From positions 1,438,501-1,502,500 of the forward strand of contig NZ_LT607750.1 of NCBI RefSeq assembly GCF_900090235.1: a stretch of DNA of 64,000 nucleotides. The letters are read 5' to 3'. Origin of the DNA: Micromonospora echinaurantiaca (GTDB taxonomy: Bacteria > Actinomycetota > Actinomycetes > Mycobacteriales > Micromonosporaceae). Below the pieces are notes generated by a model. It was given only the letters and a program-made list of their open reading frames with translations, was not told the DNA's origin and ran no database searches. This document shows, one piece after another, positions 27,318 to 34,679 of this stretch. Position numbers and translations under genes: made by a program. Numbering within the stretch: the stretch's first letter is position 1; each line of letters starts with the position of its first letter.

Positions 27318-28028
27318 ATGACGGACGGTGGCGTGACGGTGTCCCCGGGGCAGGTGTTGGTGTTCGACGCCGACGACACGCTCTGGGAGAACAACGTGCT
27401 CTTCGAGCGGGTGATCGACGACTTCCTGGCGTGGCTGGACCACCCGACCCTGGACCGGGTCGCGATCCGCGCCGTCCTGGACGACATCGAGCGGGCCAAC
27501 GCCGCCGTGCACGGCTACGGCAGCAGGGTCTTCCTGCACAGCCTCGGCGAGTGCCTGGAGCGGCTGCGCCAGCGGCCGGTCACCGAGGCCGAGCGCCGGG
27601 AGATCCAGGAGCTGGCGGTGGCGCTGGTGGAGCACCAGGTCGAGCTGATGCCCGGGGTGGCCGACGCGCTGGACGAGCTGGCCGGCCGGCACGCGCTGCT
27701 GCTGCTGACCAAGGGGGACCGGGAGGAGCAGCAGCGCAAGCTGGACGCCTCCGGGCTGCTGCACCACTTCCAGGCCGCGCACATCGTGGCGGAGAAGGAC
27801 GTCGACACGTACCGCTGGCTGACCCGGGAGCACGGGTTCGACCCGGCCGCCGGGTGGATGATCGGTAACTCGCCGAAGTCGGACATCCTGCCGGCCCGGG
27901 CGGCCGGCATGAACGCCGTGTTCATCCCGAACGACAACACCTGGGTGTTGGAGCACGACGAACTCGACCCGGCCGACCCGGGCGTGCTGCACCTGACCGC
28001 CTTCCCCGACCTGCTCAAGCACTTCTGA
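27318..28028 (+). CDS. HAD-superfamily hydrolase
   Basis: Haloacid dehalogenase-type phosphatase of 236 residues; ATG 27318 has GGGGAGGGG 6 bases upstream. Motif I is FDADDTLWENN (about residue 15, nucleophile Asp and acid Asp). Motif II is LLTKGD (about 132). Motif III is the Lys in VAEKDVDTYRW (about 160), and motif IV is MIGNSPKSDILPA (about 180). The cap is the C1 helical type. LVFDADDTLWENN-type proteins act on small phosphometabolites; the substrate is not evident. It follows the TetR gene by 49 bases but has its own strong ribosome site. Confidence 0.88.
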   Translation: MTDGGVTVSPGQVLVFDADDTLWENNVLFERVIDDFLAWLDHPTLDRVAIRAVLDDIERANAAVHGYGSRVFLHSLGECLERLRQRPVTEAERREIQELAVALVEHQVELMPGVADALDELAGRHALLLLTKGDREEQQRKLDASGLLHHFQAAHIVAEKDVDTYRWLTREHGFDPAAGWMIGNSPKSDILPARAAGMNAVFIPNDNTWVLEHDELDPADPGVLHLTAFPDLLKHF

Positions 28029-28033
28029 GTCGG

Positions 28034-28180
28034 GTGCGGTCGCCGGCCCTGCCGGCCGCCGCTCAGCCGGCCGCCACCGGCGTACGGCTGCTGCACTCGC
28101 TGGCGCTCGCGCTGCTGGTGGGTGGCCTCGCCGCCCGCCGCGGGCAGCGTCCGCGCAGAGGTCGCTCCGACCGGAAATAG
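28034..28180 (+). CDS. Possible small hydrophobic peptide
   Basis: GTG-led frame of 48 codons starting 6 bases after the HAD stop: a Pro/Ala-rich start, then VRLLHSLALALLVGGLAA, then an Arg-rich tail. It resembles a small membrane peptide, but high-GC DNA gives such frames by chance and there is no ribosome site of its own. Low confidence. Confidence 0.2.
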   Translation: MRSPALPAAAQPAATGVRLLHSLALALLVGGLAARRGQRPRRGRSDRK

Positions 28181-28465
28181 CGCTCCTGATGACGGTCGTG
28201 TTACGCCGACATGCCGGTTTTCAACGTTGATATCAATCACCCTCCACCACGGCTCCCGTGCCTTGTCCGACCTGGAAGGACCCGCCTAGCCTGATCCGGC
28301 GCTCGCGGCTCTTCGGGGTGGGTCGGGAGCGCACCGAAGTCCGGTAGCTGGGCACCGTGGAGCTGAGTGCAGGCGGGCCGGCTCGTCGGGTTGAGCCGAG
28401 CGTGGGCGGCGTGCCACGCCCGCGCGTCCAATCCGGCGAAGTCCGCTACCACGCCGGACGGCTGG

Positions 28466-28503
28466 GGGTCAGGACCGGGGAGTTGCGGACCCGGTCCTGA
28501 CCC
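28466..28503 (+). terminator. Perfect 14-base stem hairpin
   Basis: GGGTCAGGACCGGG, a 10-base loop, then CCCGGTCCTGACCC without mismatch, followed by GTCCTGTCTT. It could end transcripts from the HAD gene or attenuate the L,D-transpeptidase leader. It lies 194 bases before the transpeptidase start. Confidence 0.65.
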
Positions 28504-28696
28504 GTCCTGTCTTCCGGAACGTCGGCGGGCGTGCTGCTGCGTCCGGATCGCCGATCCCGTTACACCGACCCGCCGCTGTCCCCGGCTGAGATTCCTCACC
28601 ATTTCCGGGGCAGCCGGCCCGGACCGGAACTGCGACCATGCTGCGAATGGAACGGAGACACTCTTCCGTGCGTCCCGCCGTCCCGCTGAGGCGCTC

Positions 28697-29359
28697 GTGA
28701 CCGGGCGGGGGCGGCCGATCCCGCCGCCGAACCGGGCGTCGGCGTTGACCACCCTGCCGGAGGAGACCCGGCAGGTCGTCCTCGTCACCGGCAACGGCTA
28801 CAACACCACGTACGCGACGCTGGAGACGTTCGCCGTGGCCGGCGGCCACTGGGTCGCGGTCTTCCCGCCGCTGCCGGCGCGGATCGGCTCCCGAGGCTTC
28901 AGCGACAACCACGTCGAGGGCGTGCCCACCACGCCGACCGGCGTCTACTCGTTCGGCGAGACGATGTACGGCATCGGCGCCGACCCGGGGGTGCGCTACC
29001 CGTACCACCGGGTGGTGACCAACGACTGGTGGAACGAGAATCCCGAGTCGCCGCTCTACAACACCTTCCAGCACAGCACCACCAACCCGGGTGGCTTCAG
29101 TGAGGCGCTGTGGAAGGAGATCCCCGCGTACACCCACTTCGCGGTGATCACCTACAACATGCGGCCGAACGTGCCGGAGCCGATCCCGAACGCCGGCAGT
29201 GGCATCTTCCTGCACGAGTTCAGCACCAGTGGCGGCAACGCGACCGCCGGCTGCGTCAGCCTTTCGCACGCCAACCTGGTCCGGGTGCTGACCTGGCTGG
29301 ACCCGGCGCGCGCGCCGCGGATCGTGATCAGCCCGGTGCAGAACCTCGGCCGGTACTGA
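28697..29359 (+). CDS. L,D-transpeptidase (YkuD-domain) family protein
   Basis: Cell-wall cross-linking-type enzyme; 220 residues from GTG 28697. The catalytic region is GSGIFLHEFSTSGGNATAGCVSLSHANL (about 170-198), giving the His...Ser-x-Gly-Cys-Val pattern with the nucleophile Cys. Upstream segments TTPTGVYSFG, YGIGADPGV and NDWWNENPES are typical of the secreted actinobacterial subgroup. Related proteins carry a signal peptide, yet no hydrophobic leader exists here in this or neighbouring frames. Either the start is misjudged, the signal sequence has decayed, or the protein leaves the cell another way. GTGA at the start overlaps the stop of a 20-codon frame from 28638. Confidence 0.8.
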   Translation: MTGRGRPIPPPNRASALTTLPEETRQVVLVTGNGYNTTYATLETFAVAGGHWVAVFPPLPARIGSRGFSDNHVEGVPTTPTGVYSFGETMYGIGADPGVRYPYHRVVTNDWWNENPESPLYNTFQHSTTNPGGFSEALWKEIPAYTHFAVITYNMRPNVPEPIPNAGSGIFLHEFSTSGGNATAGCVSLSHANLVRVLTWLDPARAPRIVISPVQNLGRY

Positions 29360-29377
29360 CCACCGACCCGTCCCGCG

Positions 29378-29401
29378 GGGCCGTCCCGACCGGGGCGGCC
29401 C
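29378..29401. terminator. Hairpin after the L,D-transpeptidase gene
   Basis: GGGCCGTCCC and GGGGCGGCCC pair over 10 positions (one G-U) around a 4-base loop, 19 bases after the stop codon. It probably ends the transpeptidase transcript before the LLM gene. Confidence 0.55.
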
Positions 29402-29453
29402 TCACCGTCCCGTTCCGGGTGCCGACCGGGGCGGCGCTGGGTAGCGTGCCGGA

Positions 29454-30365
29454 GTGGACATCGGATTCGCCCCGCCGGTCTCCGGCTCATGGGCCACGCC
29501 GGAGCACATGGTCCACGTCGCCCGGCGCGCGGAACTGCTCGGATACCACTCGCTGTGGACGTTCCAGCGGCTGCTGGCCCCCGCCGACCTCGGCTGGAGC
29601 GAGACGTACCACAGCGTTCAGGATCCGCTGACCACGCTGGCGTTCCTCGCCGCCCACACCACCCGGATCCGGCTCGGCGTCGCGGTGCTCAACATGCCGT
29701 TCGTCTCCCCGGTCGTGCTGGCCAAGCAGACCGCGACCCTCGACATCCTCAGCGGCGGACGGCTCGACGTCGGGCTCGGCCTCGGCTGGTCCGACGAGGA
29801 GTACCAGGCGACCGGCGCGAGCCGGCACCGGCGGGGTCAGCGGGCCGCCGAGTTCGTCACCGTCCTGCGCAGCCTCTGGCAGGACGAGGTCATCGCCCAC
29901 CGCGGCGAGTTCTACCAGATCCCACCGACCCGGCTGGACCCCAAGCCGCTGCAGCGACCGCACCCGCCGATCCTGCTCGGCGGCCAGGCGCCCGCGGCGC
30001 TGCGCCGGGCGGGCCGGCTCGCCGACGGCTGGATCAGCGGCAGCCAGGAGGACCTGACCGGCATCGCCGCGGCGATCACGACGGTGCGGACGGCGGCCGA
30101 GCAGGCCGGTCGCGATCCCCGCTCGCTGCGCTTCGTCTGCCGCGGCGCCGTGCGGGCACGCCCGGCCGGCCCGGCCGACCGGACGCCGCTCACCGGCACG
30201 CTGGAGCAGATCCGGTCGGACGTCGACCGGCTCGCCGAGGCGGGCGTCACGGAACTCTTCGTCGACCTCAACTTCGACCCCGAGATCGGCTCACCCTCGG
30301 CGCAGCCGCGGGAGTCGCTGCGCCGCGCCGACGAGGTGCTCGACGCGCTCGCCCCGACCCGCTGA
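29454..30365 (+). CDS. LLM-class F420-dependent oxidoreductase
   Basis: Luciferase-like TIM-barrel oxidoreductase of 303 residues, GTG start. It has the family opening MDIGFAPPVSG, LGYHSLWTFQRL near residue 28, HTTRIRLGVAVLNMPFVSPVVLAKQTATLDILSGGRLDVGLGLGWSDEEY (about 70-120) and the C-terminal PHPPILLGG strand. The SGGRLDVGLGLG loop binds the flavin or deazaflavin phosphate. F420 use is inferred from the subfamily and from the nearby PPOX-type gene. The substrate is not known. Confidence 0.87.
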   Translation: MDIGFAPPVSGSWATPEHMVHVARRAELLGYHSLWTFQRLLAPADLGWSETYHSVQDPLTTLAFLAAHTTRIRLGVAVLNMPFVSPVVLAKQTATLDILSGGRLDVGLGLGWSDEEYQATGASRHRRGQRAAEFVTVLRSLWQDEVIAHRGEFYQIPPTRLDPKPLQRPHPPILLGGQAPAALRRAGRLADGWISGSQEDLTGIAAAITTVRTAAEQAGRDPRSLRFVCRGAVRARPAGPADRTPLTGTLEQIRSDVDRLAEAGVTELFVDLNFDPEIGSPSAQPRESLRRADEVLDALAPTR

Positions 30366-30375
30366 CCCGAGCCGC

Positions 30376-30810
30376 TCACCCCGTCAGGTCCACCGCGCCC
30401 GCGGCCGCCGACCACGCCGACCAGCGGGTCACCGTGAGTGCGACGACCGGCCCGCCCGGCGGGCGCCGCACGTACTGCGGGTACTTGGCGGCCAGCGCCG
30501 ACCGGGCCGCTGCCTCCTCGGCCGGATCGTCGGCCAGGCGGCCGTGGCCGTCCAGCCGGACCCACCACAGCGCCGACCAGTCCTCGTCGTACTCGTCGAC
30601 GAGCAGGCAGGCGTGCTCCGTCGCCTCGATGTTCACCAGCCGGCGCAGCCGCCGGTGGCGCTTGGGCTTCTCGTCCACCGCGTGGTACGCCACGTCGCCG
30701 AGCAGGGCGAAGCAGACCGGCACCAGGTGCGGGCGGCCGTCGGGCCCGACGGTGGCGAGCCGGGCCACCCGGGCCGAGCCGACCCGGTGGCGTACTTCCT
30801 CGGCCCGCAC
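30376..30810 (-). CDS. PPOX-class F420-dependent oxidoreductase (TIGR03668-like)
   Basis: Split-beta-barrel flavin/F420 oxidoreductase of 144 residues from GTG 30810. Motifs in order are ARVARLATVGPDGRPHLVPV (about 13-33), AVDEKPKRHRRLRRLVNIEA (about 45-65) and LLVDEYDEDWSALWWVRLDG (about 70-90). These match the TIGR03668 subgroup of F420 enzymes. A longer frame upstream overlaps the next gene and is not used. It lies 16 bases downstream of a small conserved-looking gene on the same strand and converges on the LLM gene. Confidence 0.85.
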   Translation of the reverse strand: MRAEEVRHRVGSARVARLATVGPDGRPHLVPVCFALLGDVAYHAVDEKPKRHRRLRRLVNIEATEHACLLVDEYDEDWSALWWVRLDGHGRLADDPAEEAAARSALAAKYPQYVRRPPGGPVVALTVTRWSAWSAAAGAVDLTG

Positions 30811-30826
30811 ACCCGGCGCCCGGTCG

Positions 30827-31102
30827 TCAGGTGGCTCCGCCGCGGACGATGGCCACCGCCACCCGGCAGAACTCGTCCATGTCCGGCTCGAAGCCGGCCG
30901 CGATGTCGGGGTGCAGGCCGGCCCGGGTCTCGTCGAGCAGCCGCTGGCAGACCTGCTCGACCGGCTCGCCGGCGTAGCTGGCACGGACCCGTTCCGCCGC
31001 CGCCTGCAGCGCCGAGGTCAGCTGGTCTTCCAGCGGGCCGCGCAGCTTCTGCTGCACAGGGTCGAGCCCGCGGGGGTCCAGCGTGACATGTGGCTCCGAC
31101 AT
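30827..31102 (-). CDS. Small acidic/helical protein, unknown function
   Basis: Protein of 91 residues starting MSEPHVTLDPRGL; GGGAG lies 4 bases before the ATG. It is predicted almost all helical, with LEDQLTSALQAAAERVRASYAGEPVEQVCQRLLDETRAGL resembling the DUF3562/three-helix proteins with a conserved Cys and Leu pattern. No catalytic motif is seen. Coding is supported by the start signal and spacing to the PPOX gene; the two probably form an operon. Confidence 0.6.
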   Translation of the reverse strand: MSEPHVTLDPRGLDPVQQKLRGPLEDQLTSALQAAAERVRASYAGEPVEQVCQRLLDETRAGLHPDIAAGFEPDMDEFCRVAVAIVRGGAT

Positions 31103-31149
31103 CGGCGCTCCCTTCGTCGGCGTCCGCGGTACCCCACCGCGGCCGTCGG

Positions 31150-31584
31150 TCAAACCACGTTCGATACGGCGGCGACCCGCACCTGGTACGAGAAGTCCTC
31201 CGCCGGCTGCTCGACGTACGACAGCCGGCGGATCTGCCGGTCGTCGTCGTAGAGGGCGACGTCGACCAGGACGCCGAGGTGGGCCAGGCCGATGCTGGAC
31301 ACCCGCTTCTTGTCCTGGAGCACCGCGCACACCCCGCCGAGCAGCGTGCTGGCGTCGGAGGTGCGGTGCCCGGGTGGGCAGCGCAGCACCACGTCCACCT
31401 CGATCGGCCCGGACAGCGGGGTCCAGCCGGTCTGCTGGGCCGCCGCGCAGGCCGCTTCGAGCAGGGCGCGGACCCTCGTCGCCTGCCGGTGGCCGGCGGC
31501 GAAGATGGACAGCGCCTCAGTCTTGACCGGTGGCAGGCCGCTCACCTCGAACGTCAGGGCGAGAGCGCGGGTGTCCTGCACCAC
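31150..31584 (-). CDS. RusA-like fold protein (putative)
   Basis: Protein of 144 residues whose pattern recalls RusA-type Holliday-junction nucleases. It has a strand FEVSGLPPVKTEAL near the start, then VDVVLRCPPGHRTSDASTLLGGVCAVLQD (about 64-91, with Asp77 and Asp91), and ALYDDDRQIRRLSYVEQ (about 110-126, with three adjacent Asp). RusA proteins use spaced Asp residues in the same order. The match is by eye only. Most RusA genes are in prophages; this one stands alone with no phage genes nearby. An alternative is an uncharacterised actinobacterial family of the same fold without nuclease activity. Confidence 0.55.
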   Translation of the reverse strand: MVQDTRALALTFEVSGLPPVKTEALSIFAAGHRQATRVRALLEAACAAAQQTGWTPLSGPIEVDVVLRCPPGHRTSDASTLLGGVCAVLQDKKRVSSIGLAHLGVLVDVALYDDDRQIRRLSYVEQPAEDFSYQVRVAAVSNVV

Positions 31585-31771
31585 GACGGCACCTCCTCGT
31601 TGGGGACGATCCTGCCCAACCGGTGGACCGGCAGAGGGAAGTTCCCGCGAGAACCAACCGATCGGACGGGCTGGGGTCGGCCGGAGGCGTGTCGACGTCG
31701 GCGGCGAACGCGCTGGCTGCGGAGCTAGGACGACGCTAGTCGACTCGCCGCTGGCTGGGTAGCACCGCCGC

Positions 31772-32473
31772 TCACTGGGTGGGACGTGGCGCGAACGCGC
31801 AGAACTCGTTGCCCTCCGGGTCGGCCATGATCCACCAGCTGATCGTGTCGTCCGGTTCGCGCAGCAGCGTGGCGCCGGCCTTGATCAGGGCGGTCGGCTC
31901 GGGGTCGGTCAGGTCGACGTCCCAGTGCATCCGGTTCTTCACGGTCTTGCGTTCCGGCACCGGGTCGAAGATCCACTGCCGCCAGGGGAAGCCGGCCGCG
32001 CCGAGCACCGAGGCGTGCCCCCGGTCGCTGGCGCATACCTCGCCACCGACCACGCCGGCCCACCATGTTGCCTGGGCGACCGGGTCGGCCGAGTCCACGA
32101 TCAGCGCGATCGGGCCGGGTTGCGCACCCTCGCGGGGCGGGAACGCGCAGAACAGGTTGCCGCCCGGGTCGGCCAGCACCCACCAGTCGATCTCCGCGTC
32201 GGGCTCGCGGACCAGCCGCGCCCCGGCGGCCAGCAGCGCCGCCGGCTCCGCGTCGGCCAGCCGCAGGTCCAGGTGGACCCGGGTCTTGGCGGTACGCGGC
32301 TCGGGCACCCGGTTGACCCAGATCGACTCCGCGCCCGAGCCGCCGCGCGGGTCGACCCGGGTGTCCCCGTCGCCGGTGTCCACCAACTCGCCGTCCAGGA
32401 TCCGGGCCCAGAAGCCACCCAACACGTGCGGGTCGGCCGCATCCAGACACAGGTCCTTGAACCGAGCGATCAT
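31772..32473 (-). CDS. Two-domain VOC (glyoxalase-like) protein
   Basis: Protein of 233 residues from ATG 32473, made of two tandem VOC domains (about 1-115 and 116-233). The internal duplication is visible: DWWVLADPGGNLFCAFPPRE in the first half corresponds to SWWIMADPEGNEFCAFAPRP at the end, and each half has a Lys-[TN]-Arg-[VM]-H-[LW]-D strand. A longer frame from 32521 reads into the palindrome and is not preferred. The function is unknown; such proteins are common in actinobacteria and may bind or modify small hydrophobic molecules. Confidence 0.85.
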   Translation of the reverse strand: MIARFKDLCLDAADPHVLGGFWARILDGELVDTGDGDTRVDPRGGSGAESIWVNRVPEPRTAKTRVHLDLRLADAEPAALLAAGARLVREPDAEIDWWVLADPGGNLFCAFPPREGAQPGPIALIVDSADPVAQATWWAGVVGGEVCASDRGHASVLGAAGFPWRQWIFDPVPERKTVKNRMHWDVDLTDPEPTALIKAGATLLREPDDTISWWIMADPEGNEFCAFAPRPTQ

Positions 32474-32513
32474 CCCCCCATCATCCCCACCCACCCGCAC
32501 CCCCTCAACCCGT

Positions 32514-32571
32514 TTGATCATGAGGTTGGGGCGTCGAAACGGACAAACGTCCCCGCCAACCTCATGATCAA
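32514..32571. repeat. Palindromic intergenic element (TTGATCATGAGGTTGG type)
   Basis: TTGATCATGAGGTTGG at 32514-32529 is repeated inverted without mismatch at 32556-32571, around a 26-base centre. It lies between the two-domain VOC gene (start 32473) and the DsbA-family gene (stop 32594), both on the minus strand. As RNA it is a 16-pair hairpin and may end transcripts of the DsbA-like gene. Similar elements recur in Micromonospora genomes as far as remembered, so it is probably a dispersed repeat. Confidence 0.7.
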
Positions 32572-32593
32572 CGCGATGGTGGTGGCCGGGGGG

Positions 32594-33172
32594 TTAGTGG
32601 CGGCCGCGTTTGAGTTCGTGGAAGGCCGGGAGGTGGAGTAGGGGGAGCAGGGAGTCCCAGATGGTCAGGGCGTCGTCGGTGCCGGGCACCTCGGTGAGGA
32701 TCGGGCCGTGCATGCCCCGCTCCGCGCCGGGCACCATGAGCACCGGCGAGCCGATGTCCGGGCCGGCTGAGGCGTACGCCAGCGCGTGCGACTCGCGTAC
32801 CGCCCGGTCCCAGCGCTCGTCGTCGAGCGCCGCCGCCGCGTCACCCAGGCCGGCCGCCGCCACGGCCGCGTCCACGATCTTCGGCGACAGCGGGTTGCCG
32901 GCGTCGTGGCTGCGCGCGCCCACCTCGGCGTAGAACCGGGCGATGTCGTCCGGCCGGCCGTCCGCGCGCAGCGCCTCCACCAGCCGCAGCGCCCGACTCG
33001 ACGCGGCCAGCACGTCGGCGAACTCGGGGGCGGACTTCCCCTCGTTGAGGATGGCCAGGCTGAAGGCCCGCCATTCGACCCGCAGGCCACGGGCGTCGGC
33101 GACGGCGACCAGCCAGCGCGAGGTGCGCCAGGTCCACGGGCAGGCGGGATCGAAGAAGAACGTGGCGTCCAT
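32594..33172 (-). CDS. DsbA-family / mycothiol-dependent nitroreductase (Rv2466c-like) protein
   Basis: Thioredoxin-fold protein of 192 residues. It matches the mycobacterial Rv2466c family along its length: FFFDPACPWTWRTSRWLV, then EWRAFSLAILNEGK, ESHALAYASAGPDIGSPVL, GMHGPILTEVP and the tail LPAFHELKRGRH. Rv2466c is a mycothiol-dependent oxidoreductase with a CPWC centre, but here the second Cys is Thr (C11-P-W-T). A monothiol mechanism using mycothiol is therefore expected. No signal peptide, so cytoplasmic. It is on the same strand as the VOC gene but separated from it by the palindrome. Confidence 0.87.
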   Translation of the reverse strand: MDATFFFDPACPWTWRTSRWLVAVADARGLRVEWRAFSLAILNEGKSAPEFADVLAASSRALRLVEALRADGRPDDIARFYAEVGARSHDAGNPLSPKIVDAAVAAAGLGDAAAALDDERWDRAVRESHALAYASAGPDIGSPVLMVPGAERGMHGPILTEVPGTDDALTIWDSLLPLLHLPAFHELKRGRH

Positions 33173-33395
33173 CGGCCGAGACTAAGCGCCCGCGCGCCGC
33201 CCCGCAGCGCGGTGACCCGGGCCACACCGGCGACCTGTTGTCGGCGTTCCATCACCGTCAGGTTTCGCGCCTTCGCAGGTCGGGCAGTGTTGGGGCCACG
33301 AAACGTCCGGGACCGATCACTCGCTGGTCAGCGTCCCGACCGTCTCGCCGTGCGCCGGGGCACGGTGCGTCACCCCGGCTGTTGCGAGGGGAGGG

Positions 33396-34679
33396 GTGAT
33401 GAGCGATCCCGACGGGAGCCGGCGCCGGCCACGCGTACGCGCGCTGGCCGCGGCCGCGGCGCTGACGTTGGTGGCACCCATGGCGGCCTGCGGATCCGGC
33501 GACGACGGCGGCGTGCCGACGATCAACCTGTACTACCCGCCGGAGCAGAACCTGCAGAAGGTGGTGGACAACTGCAACGCGGCGGCCCAGGGCCGGTACC
33601 AGATCGCCTACCGGGTGCTGCCGCGTCAGGCCGACGACCAGCGGGTGCAGATGGTGCGTCGGCTCGCCGCGGAGGACCCCGGCATGGACGTGCTCGGCCT
33701 GGACGTCACCTGGACGCAGGAGTTCGCCAGCGCCGACTGGATCCTGGAGTGGACCGGGCAGGACCGGGCGGAGGTCGAGCAGGGCACCCTGGCCGGCCCG
33801 CTGGAGACCGCGCGCTACCAGGACAAGCTCTACGCCGCGCCGAAAAACACGAACGTCCAGCTGCTCTGGTACCGCAAGGACCTGGTGCCCGAGGCGCCGA
33901 AGAGCTGGGACCAGATGATCTCGGCGGCCCAGCAGCTGAAGCAGCAGGGTAAGCCGTACCAGGTGCTCACCATGGGCGCCCAGTACGAGGGCCTGGTGGT
34001 CCTCTACAACACCCTCGCGGAGAGCGCCGGCGGCAACATCCTCAGCGACGACGGCAAGCGGGCGGTGATGGACGAGGGCACCGTCAAGGCGCTGGAGCAG
34101 CTGCAGCGCTTCGCCACGTCGGGCGTGACGTCGCCGTCGTTCAGCAACGCCACCGAGGACCCGGTGCGGCTGGAGTTCCAGTCCGGCAACGGCGCCTTCC
34201 AGGTGAACTGGCCGTTCGTCTACCCCGCGATGCAGGAGGCCAACCCGGAGCTGGCCAAGCAGGTCGCCTGGGCGCGGGTGCCGGGCATCGACGAGAACAC
34301 CCCGAGCAAGGTCACCATCGGCGGGGTGAACATGGCGGTCAGCGCCTACTCCGAACACCCGGCGGAGTCCTTCGAGGCGGCGAAGTGCATCCGCAACGCC
34401 GAGAACCAGAAGTTCTCCGCGGTCAACGACGGGGTTCCGCCGACCATCGAGCGGGTCTACGACGACCCGGAGATGGCCGAGGCGTACCCGATGAAGGAGA
34501 CCATCCTGGAGGAGCTCAAGGAGCCGGCGACCCGTCCGCTGACCCCGGCGTACCAGAGCATCTCCACCGTGATGTCGGCGATCCTCTCGCCGCCGTCGGC
34601 GATCGACCCGCAGCGGACCGCCGACGAGCTGCGCGACGCCATCGCCGACGCCCTGGAGTCCAAGGGGGTCCTACCGTGA
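33396..34679 (+). CDS. LpqY-like ABC transporter substrate-binding lipoprotein
   Basis: Disaccharide-type solute-binding protein of 427 residues. Signal peptide with RRRPRVRALAAAAALTLV and lipobox APMAAC at Cys32. The SBP_bac_1/8 domain has VPTINLYYPPEQN at the mature N-terminus and QVNWPFVYPAMQEANPELA in the C-lobe. GTG 33396 or ATG 33399 could start; GAGGGGAGGGG lies just upstream. SugA-, SugB- and SugC-type genes follow without gaps, the same order as mycobacterial lpqY-sugABC for trehalose. Trehalose or a related alpha-glucoside is the expected cargo, by gene order and family. Confidence 0.9.
   Translation: MMSDPDGSRRRPRVRALAAAAALTLVAPMAACGSGDDGGVPTINLYYPPEQNLQKVVDNCNAAAQGRYQIAYRVLPRQADDQRVQMVRRLAAEDPGMDVLGLDVTWTQEFASADWILEWTGQDRAEVEQGTLAGPLETARYQDKLYAAPKNTNVQLLWYRKDLVPEAPKSWDQMISAAQQLKQQGKPYQVLTMGAQYEGLVVLYNTLAESAGGNILSDDGKRAVMDEGTVKALEQLQRFATSGVTSPSFSNATEDPVRLEFQSGNGAFQVNWPFVYPAMQEANPELAKQVAWARVPGIDENTPSKVTIGGVNMAVSAYSEHPAESFEAAKCIRNAENQKFSAVNDGVPPTIERVYDDPEMAEAYPMKETILEELKEPATRPLTPAYQSISTVMSAILSPPSAIDPQRTADELRDAIADALESKGVLP

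Larger units (their letters stand above)
28029..28696 (+). other. Long intergenic stretch with structured leader candidates
   Basis: 668 bases between the HAD and L,D-transpeptidase genes. Contents are a possible 48-codon small frame (28034-28180), the palindrome TTGATATCAA at 28227-28236, and a GC-rich segment with several complementary runs. A perfect 14-base hairpin follows at 28466-28503, then about 190 bases of leader. The layout resembles an attenuator or riboswitch leader for the transpeptidase. No known riboswitch consensus was matched with confidence. Confidence 0.4.

Noticed and set aside
28270..28310. CCTGATCCGG in the L,D-transpeptidase leader as part of a TPP riboswitch
   Set aside because: The other conserved TPP elements (CTGAGA and the P2-P3 core) are absent and the downstream gene is not thiamine-related.
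28238..28503. A ydaO-type c-di-AMP riboswitch
   Set aside because: The gene type fits, but the conserved core blocks could not be identified by eye, so it is kept only as a structured leader candidate.
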